Shown: in pieces, positions 1 to 8,640 of the stretch | How positions within the stretch are numbered: the stretch's first letter is position 1 | How the letters are laid out: each line of letters opens with the position of its first letter | IMG/VR virus record: IMGVR_UViG_3300046004_001408 | Location: 1 to 43,105 of that record | DNA length: 43,105 nt | Strand: one strand, 5' to 3' | Source: a virus | Made by a program: the position numbers and the translations under genes | Notes under the pieces: generated by a model | The model's database searches: none | What the model was told of the DNA's origin: nothing | What the model saw: only the letters and a program-made list of their open reading frames with translations

Positions 1-3000
1 GATTAAGCTTACTGAATAAAAATGGTATTGAAATAAGTCCAGAAAAAATTGAAGGTTTACTTAAAGGTCAACTAGGAGATGCCAATTGGCTTAATTCATA
101 TTTAGAAGGATATCTTTATAATAATGATGCTGTTATTGCAGGTCTAGCTCTTTATGTAAAGAATGGTCTTAATGATGTAATGATAAAATCTCAAGCTAAA
201 TTCAATGAGTTTGCTGAAGATTTAAAACCTGATTTAGAAAAGATTGGTTTTAATCCATCTAACATAGGTGAATTAGGTCAATTAGTTGGTGATATGGATG
301 TTGTTGGTAAACTTGATGAAAATGGTAATGTGGTTGAGACTCAGGTTTGGACACTACTAAATAGATTCAAAGGATACCGGTTAAAAGAAACCCAACTCAA
401 TGATGAAAAAAATAAAGCTGAGCAGGCTTTTGCTGAAAGTAATTCAGAAGAAAACAGATTAAGATATCTTGAAGCACACAGAAACTTGAAGAAGTTTAAG
501 CGTGACTATATGCATGATGAATACATTTCAGAAGTATATGAAGCAGAAGATCTTTTAGGAGTAGATCAGATTGGTAAAGAAGCTGCTTATCAAAGACAAG
601 TTGCGCTAGATGCAATCAATAGTGCTTCAGAAAAAATGGTAAAAGAAGATGATACCAAAGAAGCTGAAGAGGAAATGAAACTTGCACTAAGAGCATACCG
701 TCAGTTGTTTTCTATGACCTATTTAAATGGTCAACCTAAAAATGCTGAGGATAAAGCTATTGCTGAAAGATTAACTGAACACCGAGACAGAACAAGACAA
801 TATTATGAGTGGAAATTAAGAAAAGGTTCTTTTGAAAAAGCTTTAGCCACATATGAAGCTGAATTAGAATTAGCAAAATATCCTAGAGGTAGTGAAAAAT
901 TCAATATGCTTAGACAGGCATGGATTGAAAAAAATACTAGAAGAACAATTTCCAATGATTACTATGAAAAGCGTAACAAACTTATTCAAAGGAAAAAGGA
1001 AATTTTATCTAAGCTTCCAGATAGTATTCAAAAAGATATTGATAACACAAGTATTACTGAAACCATATTAGATCTTACAGCTGGATTTAGAGATGAGAAT
1101 AATGAGGTTCAAGCAAATGAGCTTGATCCATCTGTGTTAAAGAAAGTAAAGGAACTTGAATTAGCTTCTTTAGAAAAGAACAAGAACTATGTGCGCAAAT
1201 CAGGACTTACTCCAGAACAGCATGCGCAACTCTCTAGATTATTTGAACTAAAAAATGAGAGAGATTTAAATGATTTGGAAAGAGAAGAAATGTTCAGATT
1301 GATTAAGGTCAGAAATGATTTTGGTCTTAATGAATATGAAATGGCAGAACTTGATTCTATTAATTTAGAACTTGAGGAACTTACAGACTATTCAGCTAGT
1401 GAATATTATGTAGATATCATGGATACTCTTCTTAAAAAAGTAGATGCCACTCCTCTAAAAGAAGCTACCGGCTCTAATACAGTCACTAAACAAACTGCGG
1501 ATGCATTACTTGACCCAGCAATAACAGATAAGTTATTTGGGCAGAGTGAAGAGTTTGATACATGGTTTAAAGCTAACCATATAGAGACTGAATACTTTGA
1601 TAGAGTAACTGGGAAGAAAGTAAAATCTTATAGAAGGCTAAGAGTTTGGAGTGCAAGTGCACCTAAAGATGAACGTTTCCTTGAGACCACAGAACTTAAA
1701 GATGAATTTGGTAATGTAACTGACGTTATACCAGGTATTCCTAAGATGGAGTTCTACAGCCGCAATATTAAGAAGGAATACAAAACCGGATATAATGCTG
1801 CTACAGATAGAGTTGAAAAGATAATTGGAGTGCATATTAATAACCGCGGAGAATGGTTACCAAAAAGTATTGAAGATGGTGCTGTAGATGGAACATACAT
1901 CAATGAGAAATATGAACAAATGCGTAATGAAAAACCAGATCTTTTCAAAGTTCTGGAAAAACTTACCAAGCATCATTTAAAAAACCAAGAGGGGGCTGCA
2001 TATAAATCCAAGCTTTATTTAGATTTTCCAAGATTTTCTAAATCAAGACTTGAAGTATTTCAAAGTAGTAATCCTATAACAACTCTTGTAAAAAGAATTA
2101 AAGGTTTCTTTGGTGGTTATGCTGATGACTTTGAAGATGGTCTAAATAGTAAAGATCAATGGAATCTTGTTAAAGCAGATATGTTTGATGATGAAATTGC
2201 AAGTGTTCCAATACGCGGTCTTTATGATTTGGATATAAGTGATGTATCTACAGATATCACAAAAGGAATGATGCAGTACATGTTCTCAATTGAAACTCAA
2301 AAACAATTGATTGAGATGAGTCCATTAGCTAGATCTATCCAAGATGTATTGAATGACCCTGACAACAAAGTAAAAGATTTAGAAAAAGTAAATAAATGGA
2401 ATCTAGTAAATAGAGGTATAGTAACTTATTTAAACAAAGATGGAATGAAAGTTAGACAGCGTGCTGTTACTAACTTTATTGAAAGAGAATTTGAAGGAAA
2501 GAACTTATCTGGTTTTGGATCTGATGTACCTTGGTTACAAAATGCTTCCAATGCAATGTTTAAAGCAGCATCATTCCAATTCTTTGCATTGAATATTCCT
2601 TCCGCATTAAAGAATAGTTTTGGTGCCAAGTTTCAATCAATGATTGAGGCAGCCGCAGGAAAATATTACAATGTAGGAGATTGGACAAAAGGAAATGCTT
2701 GGTCTTATAAAGCTATGACTGATATGAGCTTACCAAGTAATCTATATGCTAAAGGAGCAAAAAGTTTAACTCAGCAGTTGATTGATATTTATGATCCGGT
2801 TCAAGGAAGATTTGAAGAAAAGTTTGGTGATTCAATGTCAAGATCTGCTCTTAAAGATGCGGTTAGTGGTTCATGGTTGTATAGTTTCCGTAAATGGGTA
2901 GAACTTCAAGCAACTCTCCAAATCTTTGGTGGAATGATGTATCATAAAAAAGTTAAGATCTTTGAAGGAACTCCTCAAGAAAAAGAGATTAATATGATTG

Positions 3001-3947
3001 ATGCTTGGGAAACTAAAGATGGTAAGATCCAATTAAAAGAAGGAGTTAATCCTGAAGAAGGAATTACATATGATGCTGAAGGTAAAATAGTTATAGGTAA
3101 GAATTTCAAAGCTTATAAAAATAAGATCCAACAGGTGATGAATAATCTTCAAGGAGCTTACTCACAGTTTGATCAACCCGAAGCCCAAAGATATTTGGCA
3201 TTCAGATATATTAGTTTCTTGCGTAAATACTTGACACCAATGCTTATCAATAGATGGGGACATGCTGGAAGTATTTTTAATGGTACAGTTAGACCGCGTT
3301 TAAATGCAGGTCTTGGTGAAGGACATACTGGATACTATATCACTACTTTGAAAGTGTTAAAGGAAACTGTAAAAGAGATGGGTAAGAATTTACCTTTTAT
3401 GCAAGCTGATGAAAAAGCAGCAGTGCTTAGAACATTAACTGAAGTAATTGGACTTATAGTACTTTACTTTGGAGCAAATGCTTTGTTTGGTTATGATCCA
3501 GATGATGAAGACCGCTACAAAAAGTTACGTGCTAAGTCAGGTCCACTTCCGCTATTTGGTACAGATGACAGCAATGAGGCATTTAATCCTGGCGGATGGG
3601 CGGAAAATCACATGTTGTTATTGATGATGAATGTGAGAGCTGAGAACCAGCAGTTCATTCCATTACCTGGTTTGGGATTAAAGGAGTACGCTTCAATGAT
3701 GGATCTTAAATCAGTTGCTTTTGGTCCAACTGTTAGTTCATACATTGACATACTAGATAATCTCTTAAAACTAGCTACGGGAGATGAGAGAGCATACTAT
3801 GCTAAAGATGCTGGACCATACCGTTGGCAAAAAGAAGGAGATCCAAAGATTATAAACATGTTCAGTAAAATGATTGGTCTTACGGGATCATCATTATCAC
3901 CTGATGTTGCAATCAAGAACTTAAATAGTGTTCAAGCACGGAAATAA
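1..3947 (+). CDS. 3' part of a giant phage protein, probably virion-associated
   Basis: The frame is open from base 3 to the TAA at 3945-3947 with no start required inside the window, so this is the C-terminal 1314 codons of a longer gene. The first ATG seen, at 180, lies mid-protein. Roughly the first 400 residues after it are charged, helical and probably coiled coil. The middle is mixed. The last third has hydrophobic stretches, including one near bases 3425-3490 (LIVLYFGANALFG). No enzyme motif was recognised. It is the only large plus-strand gene and converges on the replication block, as the giant virion genes of crAss-like phages do. Those ejected or RNA-polymerase-associated proteins are the nearest parallel by size and position. 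The function is inferred from context only. Confidence 0.6.
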   Translation, partial: LSLLNKNGIEISPEKIEGLLKGQLGDANWLNSYLEGYLYNNDAVIAGLALYVKNGLNDVMIKSQAKFNEFAEDLKPDLEKIGFNPSNIGELGQLVGDMDVVGKLDENGNVVETQVWTLLNRFKGYRLKETQLNDEKNKAEQAFAESNSEENRLRYLEAHRNLKKFKRDYMHDEYISEVYEAEDLLGVDQIGKEAAYQRQVALDAINSASEKMVKEDDTKEAEEEMKLALRAYRQLFSMTYLNGQPKNAEDKAIAERLTEHRDRTRQYYEWKLRKGSFEKALATYEAELELAKYPRGSEKFNMLRQAWIEKNTRRTISNDYYEKRNKLIQRKKEILSKLPDSIQKDIDNTSITETILDLTAGFRDENNEVQANELDPSVLKKVKELELASLEKNKNYVRKSGLTPEQHAQLSRLFELKNERDLNDLEREEMFRLIKVRNDFGLNEYEMAELDSINLELEELTDYSASEYYVDIMDTLLKKVDATPLKEATGSNTVTKQTADALLDPAITDKLFGQSEEFDTWFKANHIETEYFDRVTGKKVKSYRRLRVWSASAPKDERFLETTELKDEFGNVTDVIPGIPKMEFYSRNIKKEYKTGYNAATDRVEKIIGVHINNRGEWLPKSIEDGAVDGTYINEKYEQMRNEKPDLFKVLEKLTKHHLKNQEGAAYKSKLYLDFPRFSKSRLEVFQSSNPITTLVKRIKGFFGGYADDFEDGLNSKDQWNLVKADMFDDEIASVPIRGLYDLDISDVSTDITKGMMQYMFSIETQKQLIEMSPLARSIQDVLNDPDNKVKDLEKVNKWNLVNRGIVTYLNKDGMKVRQRAVTNFIEREFEGKNLSGFGSDVPWLQNASNAMFKAASFQFFALNIPSALKNSFGAKFQSMIEAAAGKYYNVGDWTKGNAWSYKAMTDMSLPSNLYAKGAKSLTQQLIDIYDPVQGRFEEKFGDSMSRSALKDAVSGSWLYSFRKWVELQATLQIFGGMMYHKKVKIFEGTPQEKEINMIDAWETKDGKIQLKEGVNPEEGITYDAEGKIVIGKNFKAYKNKIQQVMNNLQGAYSQFDQPEAQRYLAFRYISFLRKYLTPMLINRWGHAGSIFNGTVRPRLNAGLGEGHTGYYITTLKVLKETVKEMGKNLPFMQADEKAAVLRTLTEVIGLIVLYFGANALFGYDPDDEDRYKKLRAKSGPLPLFGTDDSNEAFNPGGWAENHMLLLMMNVRAENQQFIPLPGLGLKEYASMMDLKSVAFGPTVSSYIDILDNLLKLATGDERAYYAKDAGPYRWQKEGDPKIINMFSKMIGLTGSSLSPDVAIKNLNSVQARK

Positions 3948-3965
3948 AAATGGCACAATTCCGGG

Positions 3966-4008
3966 AGAAAAAAAGGGGAAAGCAAATGCTCTCCTCTTTT
4001 TTTATTTT
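3966..4008. terminator. Bidirectional intrinsic terminator between convergent blocks
   Basis: Seven A at 3968-3974 plus GGGG pair with CCTC plus seven T at 3993-4003. An inner AGC/GCT stem closes on an AAAT loop. The A-tract and T-tract on opposite sides make it usable from both strands. It ends the giant plus-strand gene and overlaps the stop codon of the first minus-strand gene. Confidence 0.85.
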
Positions 4009-4253
4009 AATAATTCTGTTACAGCTATCTTAACTTGATTTACCTTATTGATATCTGTGATTTTTAAATCAAAAATATCATTTGGATAAACATACCAACC
4101 ATCCGCTTTACCTTCATTATCACCACAACTTGTGAAATCTATCAGATGTCCAAGATAAAGATGATAATAGTAATAATCTTTAGTATTGTCACTAATGTGT
4201 TTTGGAACATCTACTTTTTTAAACCCTGCTTCTACTAACTCCTGCTCTGACAT
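4002..4253 (-). CDS. Small hypothetical protein (83 aa)
   Basis: Not recognised. It is the last gene of the minus-strand block, with its stop inside the bidirectional terminator. ATG at 4253 is chosen over an in-frame TTG at 4262 because almost all neighbours use ATG. It overlaps the upstream gene by 35 bases. The protein is acidic, aromatic-rich in the middle (DYYYYHLY) and has no membrane segment or cysteine cluster. Confidence 0.7.
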   Translation of the reverse strand: MSEQELVEAGFKKVDVPKHISDNTKDYYYYHLYLGHLIDFTSCGDNEGKADGWYVYPNDIFDLKITDINKVNQVKIAVTELLK

Positions 4254-4473
4254 TTTCTTCAATTAAGGTTACCACAGCTATGCTTACTACATCTAAATTA
4301 ATGCGTAACCATCTCTGTGCTTTTTTGACATCTTCTTCTGTGTGGTGTTTCTCTTTCAATAGTTGAAAGCGTGCACCTTGAGGACCCGTAACCCACCAGT
4401 GATACAGCATGTCTGAATCTGCATCACCGGTGGCTCCGTTAGGGTTAAACTCTTTTAGAGTCATCTTCTCCAT
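4219..4473 (-). CDS. Small hypothetical protein (84 aa)
   Basis: Not recognised. ATG at 4473 follows the ligase stop by one base (TAAcATG), the coupling pattern common in this block, which supports the start. The middle is a helical basic/acidic segment (EEDVKKAQRWL) followed by a hydrophobic strand (VVSIAVVTLIEE). The last 10 residues are rich in Ser and Arg. Confidence 0.7.
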   Translation of the reverse strand: MEKMTLKEFNPNGATGDADSDMLYHWWVTGPQGARFQLLKEKHHTEEDVKKAQRWLRINLDVVSIAVVTLIEENVRAGVSRSRV

Positions 4474-4474
4474 G

Positions 4475-5551
4475 TTACTCAGTTTCTGTACCCTGTTTCA
4501 ACTTGAGTTGAGTTATGACACAATCTTTATATTCCATGTCTTCTCTTTCACCAAGTAATACTGGTTGAAACAATGAGCCGCCAGGAAAATAATAAAGGTA
4601 TCTAACTTCAACAATAGCACCTACTTTAGGAACTTGTTGATTAGGATATACTGTTGTATTACCAACCTCAATGATACTCTCTGGATGATTCATATCATAG
4701 ACACCCAATGAAATTGATCTTTTGTTCTCATTAATTCCTATAACAACACATGATGCTGTAGCATGGAATTTAAACTTCAGCTGATCCCCACCTGAGTTTG
4801 GTCTACCTGGTACATACGGAGATCTGATATTCTTGAATACAATACCTTCAGCATTTTCCATTCTCAGCTTTTCCAATAAAGCAATCTTCTCTGCTCTAGT
4901 CCATGCTGTTGGAGCAACTAGTAAATGACCTGTGTTATGTCTACAAGTTTCTTTAAGCATAGCATATCTTAAATGATAACTAGCTTTAGGTAACTCTGGA
5001 ATAATACAATCAAAAAGCATAACTGTATCACCAAGAGCTTCACCATCCCAAGTAAAGTCAGAGGCTTTTAAACCGTTCTCTATAAGATCAATTGTGTCTT
5101 GAGGTAATTGGACAGTTAATCCTTTACGGTTGGTGCCAATGGCTTTACCGTCTCTCTTGAGCACACCGCGTCTGACTCCGTCATACTTTTCTTGTGCACA
5201 CCAGTCATCACTATTGAGGTATTTCTCAAGATCTGATTCCTCAATTTCATTTAAGAGCTGAGGTAGGAAATCTGTTTGCCGTGCTTCAGTATGATTAACC
5301 ACAGTTGGATTACCACCGTTGTTAACTTCCTTATAACCCTTACTCATCTTCTCATGAATAAGTTTATTATAAATAAGTTCAGCTTTTTCTACAGTTACTG
5401 GAACTGGTGTTTTGCTTCCAGTAGCTAGGGTATTACCTCTTCTACCATATGCAAAGTTTACAACATATCCATCTCCTGATTCTTGGATGGATGCTTGATA
5501 AATTTTATCTGATGACCCTTCTGTATAAGAGAGTTCAATTGTTTTAGTCAT
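4475..5551 (-). CDS. ATP-dependent DNA ligase with N-terminal WGR-like domain
   Basis: It seals nicks in DNA using ATP, forming a lysyl-AMP intermediate. Residues 1 to about 75 look like a WGR domain: YGRRG at 35-39 replaces the usual WGR core. The nucleotidyltransferase core follows. The adenylation motif EKYDGVR has Lys122, DGEAL is at 169-173, EGIVFK is motif IV at 235-240, and LKFKF is motif V at 258-262. An OB-fold-like C-terminus follows (VVIGINE, VEVRYLYYF). At 358 aa it is a compact phage-type ligase. WGR domains bind DNA ends or ADP-ribose-related proteins in other families, so here it may target breaks. It lies at the 3' end of the replication block, apart from the polymerase. The family call is firm and the WGR call fairly firm. 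Confidence 0.93.
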   Translation of the reverse strand: MTKTIELSYTEGSSDKIYQASIQESGDGYVVNFAYGRRGNTLATGSKTPVPVTVEKAELIYNKLIHEKMSKGYKEVNNGGNPTVVNHTEARQTDFLPQLLNEIEESDLEKYLNSDDWCAQEKYDGVRRGVLKRDGKAIGTNRKGLTVQLPQDTIDLIENGLKASDFTWDGEALGDTVMLFDCIIPELPKASYHLRYAMLKETCRHNTGHLLVAPTAWTRAEKIALLEKLRMENAEGIVFKNIRSPYVPGRPNSGGDQLKFKFHATASCVVIGINENKRSISLGVYDMNHPESIIEVGNTTVYPNQQVPKVGAIVEVRYLYYFPGGSLFQPVLLGEREDMEYKDCVITQLKLKQGTETE

Positions 5552-5553
5552 AC

Positions 5554-5811
5554 TTAAGATTTAATAGAGTTGATAGCTTTTTTGATATCCGTAAAGATTG
5601 TATAATATTCCATACTTAAATCTCCACTTGCTTTTGGTTGACCAACTAGTCTAAAGTCTACCTCAATTTTACCATTTCTGTTAGTAAATGAGGTTACTCT
5701 TGCTTGCATTACTTTACCACCAATTACTTTTTTAAAAGCATATTTTGAATGTACTGCAAATATCTTACTCCCTATTGTTAGGGTGTTTATATTAATTTTG
5801 TATGCTGCCAT
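5554..5811 (-). CDS. Small hypothetical protein, beta-rich (85 aa)
   Basis: Not recognised. It starts with ATG at 5811 and ends two bases before the ligase start, so it is translationally adjacent. The alternating hydrophobic pattern (KIFAVHSKYAF, QARVTSFTNRNGKIEVDFRL) suggests a small beta barrel, perhaps SH3- or KOW-like. The protein is basic and a nucleic-acid role is possible, but that is only inference. Confidence 0.7.
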   Translation of the reverse strand: MAAYKININTLTIGSKIFAVHSKYAFKKVIGGKVMQARVTSFTNRNGKIEVDFRLVGQPKASGDLSMEYYTIFTDIKKAINSIKS

Positions 5812-5820
5812 ATTAATGGT

Positions 5821-6447
5821 TTATCGGATCAAACCTGCTTCATTAAGTAACATAAGCACATCGGCTTGTGTAGGTTTTTGATAAAGCTTTGAATGATCTT
5901 GGTTTAATAAATCTGTATTTGTCCAACAGTATGGTATGTAGTTAGGATCTTCTTTTCCTTCATACACCAACCAGGCTGTTACTCTATCTGTAGAACATGC
6001 TACAGTATGTATTGTGTCAGCAGAAAGAAATTCTTGTCCACCTTCAGAAATTAAAATTCTTTTGGTAGTTTCAAGAAATGATTTTCCTACATATTCAAAT
6101 CCTAATCTTCCTTCAGTGATTTGTGAATGATAAATATATTTGTCAAACTCTGTTCCGGTATCACTTTCTTTTACATTCCAATTAGTAAGATGACCTCTTG
6201 TTACTTGTAATGTAAGATCACAATGATGAGGGTGAAATGATAAGGACATTAGGTTTGTAGTAAAGCGTGTATTTTTGTATAGCGTATTTCCAGGCATTGC
6301 TACATACAGTCTAATGGTTTTTTCTGGATGATCAAGAAGCATTATAGAATGTAAGCCATCAACGTGGCAGTTCAGTAATGATTTTTCAGTGATCTCTTCT
6401 AAGTGATTTTTAATAAGATTTTCAATAAATGTATTTATTAGAATCAT
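5821..6447 (-). CDS. Hypothetical phage protein (208 aa)
   Basis: Not assigned to a family with known function. It is a soluble mixed alpha/beta protein. It has a His-rich strand (FHPHHCDLTL, residues about 70-79) and a second His/Cys stretch (DTIHTVACSTDR). ATG 6447 overlaps the stop of the upstream 63-aa gene as ATGA, supporting the start and coupling. Confidence 0.72.
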   Translation of the reverse strand: MILINTFIENLIKNHLEEITEKSLLNCHVDGLHSIMLLDHPEKTIRLYVAMPGNTLYKNTRFTTNLMSLSFHPHHCDLTLQVTRGHLTNWNVKESDTGTEFDKYIYHSQITEGRLGFEYVGKSFLETTKRILISEGGQEFLSADTIHTVACSTDRVTAWLVYEGKEDPNYIPYCWTNTDLLNQDHSKLYQKPTQADVLMLLNEAGLIR

Positions 6448-6635
6448 TCAGTTTTTTCTTTTACTATTTTTAGCGCCTCCTCTCTATCAGAGGCATGAAA
6501 TGGTCCAACTACTTGTTCACAGAAAGGACTCTCTTGAGCCTCTCTTAGATCTCTATGATCAAAGTATCTTTTAGCTTGTAATGTACCAGACGTGTGGAGA
6601 TAACCCCAAAAGAGATGTTTAGTGTGATTTTCCAT
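6444..6635 (-). CDS. Small conserved-type phage protein (63 aa)
   Basis: It has no known function. The core HLFWGYLHTSGTLQAKRYF followed by ESPF and GPF is a compact one-domain protein. The same NL/HL-x-WGY core is present in the truncated ORF at 7091-7249, so the two are likely paralogues. It overlaps the 3' end of the GIY-YIG gene by 17 bases and the next gene by 4 (ATGA). Confidence 0.72.
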   Translation of the reverse strand: MENHTKHLFWGYLHTSGTLQAKRYFDHRDLREAQESPFCEQVVGPFHASDREEALKIVKEKTE

Positions 6636-7131
6636 TGTTGTTAGTTTTAAACCAGATTAAGGTTGTTGTGTTTCTTCTATACCCTTGCATAATATTCATC
6701 ATATAACCATAATTTAAATTAAGAAGTTTGCAAGCTTGGGTTAAAGAGTCATAAACAATATTAGTTTTTGTGTCTATAACCTTTTTAGCTTGACCGCTGT
6801 TTTTACTTAGTTTTGATTTATGTTCATCACTTAATTTCCCAGCTTGACCGGGACATTTAGTTAGAATACAATTTAAATGTTTATTAGATGTAGAAACATA
6901 AAGCTCTTGATAATATCTTTCTCTTTCATTGAGATTAGTAACATCACATTCTTCTAAAATCTCAAACGTATGATTTATAAATCCATACTTTAATATAGAA
7001 TTATAAATTTTAGGTTGTTGTTTAATATTTCTACATAACCTGTAATCAGCTTTTCTTCTTTTAATATCAATAGTTTGACCTATATAGATCTTACCTGTTG
7101 GTGAAGTTATTTTGTATATTATACCTTTCAT
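6619..7131 (-). CDS. GIY-YIG homing-type endonuclease with NUMOD-like repeats
   Basis: The N-terminal GIY-YIG nuclease domain (about 1-85) shows the paired motif GIIYKI...KIYIGQT, the catalytic-type Arg in DIKRRK and the Glu in NERERYY. The linker LSDEHKSKLSKNSGQ resembles NUMOD3. The C-terminal KKVIDTKTNIVYDSL...ACKLLNL resembles the NUMOD1 helix-turn-helix DNA-binding module. Such free-standing enzymes cut unoccupied alleles and spread themselves. ATG 7131 is used rather than an upstream TTG at 7146. It sits on top of the 3' end of a disrupted small gene. No room remains for a group I intron, so it is a free-standing insert. Confidence 0.9.
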   Translation of the reverse strand: MKGIIYKITSPTGKIYIGQTIDIKRRKADYRLCRNIKQQPKIYNSILKYGFINHTFEILEECDVTNLNERERYYQELYVSTSNKHLNCILTKCPGQAGKLSDEHKSKLSKNSGQAKKVIDTKTNIVYDSLTQACKLLNLNYGYMMNIMQGYRRNTTTLIWFKTNNNGKSH

Positions 7132-7249
7132 GGTGTGAATATACAAAAAACTTTTTATAACCCCACCATAAATTTTTGGGTTGAGATACTTCTTGTGTTA
7201 CTTCTTTTTTGATCTCATCCTCTTGCTTAGCAGCATCCCACCATTCCAT
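7091..7249 (-). pseudogene. 5' remnant of a small WGY-family gene cut by the GIY-YIG insertion
   Basis: ATG 7249 follows the upstream stop by one base, the normal coupling of this block, so the start looks genuine. The first 33 codons read well (MEWWDAAKQEDEIKKEV, then NLWWGYKK). After that the frame runs into the antisense-like start of the endonuclease gene and stops at 7091 with a different composition. NLWWGY matches HLFWGY of the 63-aa gene at 6444-6635. I infer that the endonuclease replaced the original 3' half. The alternative is an intact 52-aa gene with an odd tail. Confidence 0.5.
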
Positions 7250-7250
7250 A

Positions 7251-7619
7251 TTATTCTGATTTAGATTCTACAATTTCAATTAGCTTCTCAAGACAAGCAA
7301 GTTCTGCTTCTTCATAAGTATAAAAGTCTTCATTATACAGGTTACCTAATTGTTGACTAGGTTTTTGAATATGCCATTGCCAAGACTCTTGACTTATAGA
7401 TGTAATAGTAGAGTGTAATTGATATTTTTCTCTAAACCATTTGAATGCTTGTGTATAGCTTGGTCTTGATACACAATTAAGGAATGAGCTATTAAAATCC
7501 CAACCTGTAATGTCATTGTGCAATTTTGGTTTACCATCTTCATAGTAAGTAAGTACACGTTCTTTAAAGCCTATTGCTTTTAGTTTTTCAGCTACTACAA
7601 CTGATGTATAGTTTTCCAT
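7251..7619 (-). CDS. Hypothetical protein typical of Bacteroidota phages (122 aa)
   Basis: It has no known function. The layout AEKLKAIGF, then YTQAFKWFREKYQL, a strand-rich middle, and a helical end (YEEAELACLEKLIEIVES) matches a small family I recall from Bacteroidota mobile elements and phages. That recall is not verified here. It is the first gene after a 157-base non-coding gap, so it may head a transcript. Confidence 0.75.
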   Translation of the reverse strand: MENYTSVVVAEKLKAIGFKERVLTYYEDGKPKLHNDITGWDFNSSFLNCVSRPSYTQAFKWFREKYQLHSTITSISQESWQWHIQKPSQQLGNLYNEDFYTYEEAELACLEKLIEIVESKSE

Positions 7620-7776
7620 CTTATTCTGATTTAAAGGTTAATAAATGTGCGTTTTCTCAATGCAAGGAAAGTATGAAAACCATACACGTCATAGAAACTA
7701 CAACACCTTAATACGCTGACATACTTCTTCTTCACTTTTTATGCATTAAGGTATTGACACAACTATTTATTTTTTT
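7620..7776 (-). promoter_or_regulatory. 157-base intergenic region with two inverted repeats
   Basis: No gene is visible. GTATG-aaaac-CATAC at 7671-7685 is a perfect 5+5 inverted repeat. Arms at 7701-7715 and 7742-7756 share 12 of 15 positions as an imperfect inverted repeat around CATTAAGGTATTG. Together they could be operator sites or a leader structure for the 122-aa gene. No perfect TAnnTTTG promoter element was found, so the promoter itself is uncertain. Confidence 0.45.
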
Positions 7777-8640
7777 CTAAAAAATGTATCTTACTGTATT
7801 CCAAGGTAATATTTGGTCATGTAAAGATTTGAATTGGTTTATGTATTCTGATTTAAGATTGTATTTATACCTAAGATTTTTACCACCATACTGAGAAACT
7901 TTAAACTCTTGAATGTTTGGATTCCAAATCAACTCTTCACCGGGTAACTTATCTTCTAAATTACTCAAGTGCTTTTCTAAGTTGTGAGTTAAAAAAATTA
8001 CTTCTGATTTTACAGAATCATTATTCCAGCCGTGTTCAGTAGCAAACTTGTTTACTTCTTCAAATAGTTTAGCGTATTCATGAAGCCATCCTTCAGTTAC
8101 TATTACAGGACTAAAGTTCAGATGAACTTCATATCCTGCTTTTATAAAAGCTTGAACTGCATTAAGTCTATCAGAGATTGGACTTGTGTTTTGTTCAAGA
8201 GAATCAGCATATATTTGAGGCATTAAACTAAAACGTATTCTTATTTTACCTTTGGGATCATACTCAAGTAGCTTTTCATTTACATACTTAGTAGCAAATG
8301 AACCCATTGCTATTGGATGTGTCTTAAAGAAATCAAATATGTATAACCAGTTATGATACTTTGCATGTAAAGCAAAGTCTTCATTACAAGAGATATCATA
8401 AGTAATAAATTCAGGATGTGTTTGATTTGGTTTATCTACATCAGTAAAGTAAGCGTGGTTGTTTATTGCTGTTAAGATATCTCCAGTATTAGTAGCTACA
8501 CTTAAACCTGTTTTAACATGTCTTTTCATGTAACAGTAAGTGCAGTTGTACAGACAACCATACCCAAAGCTTGGGCTTATGAAATCTGTACTTCTACCAC
8601 TGGCTCTGATCAACATTGATTTTCTAACTACCTTCTTCAC
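7777..8640 (-). CDS. Radical SAM protein, spore photoproduct lyase-like
   Basis: The cluster motif is C29-x3-C33-x2-C36 (GCLYNCTYCYMKR), which binds a 4Fe-4S cluster and S-adenosylmethionine. The spacing and overall order resemble spore photoproduct lyase, which reverses a thymine dimer by radical chemistry. TYDISCNEDF places Cys85 where that family has its hydrogen-donor Cys, about 45-50 residues after the cluster. This supports a true lyase-like enzyme but is not proof. The GTG start at 8640 keeps the family-like N-terminus VVRKS. ATG 8616 is the alternative and would avoid the 17-base overlap with the upstream gene. A role in DNA photodamage repair is inferred. Confidence 0.8.
   Translation of the reverse strand: MKKVVRKSMLIRASGRSTDFISPSFGYGCLYNCTYCYMKRHVKTGLSVATNTGDILTAINNHAYFTDVDKPNQTHPEFITYDISCNEDFALHAKYHNWLYIFDFFKTHPIAMGSFATKYVNEKLLEYDPKGKIRIRFSLMPQIYADSLEQNTSPISDRLNAVQAFIKAGYEVHLNFSPVIVTEGWLHEYAKLFEEVNKFATEHGWNNDSVKSEVIFLTHNLEKHLSNLEDKLPGEELIWNPNIQEFKVSQYGGKNLRYKYNLKSEYINQFKSLHDQILPWNTVRYIF

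Noticed and set aside
6619-7249. Group I intron around the GIY-YIG gene
   Set aside because: There is no non-coding sequence of intron length between the endonuclease and its neighbours, and no intron core motif was seen.
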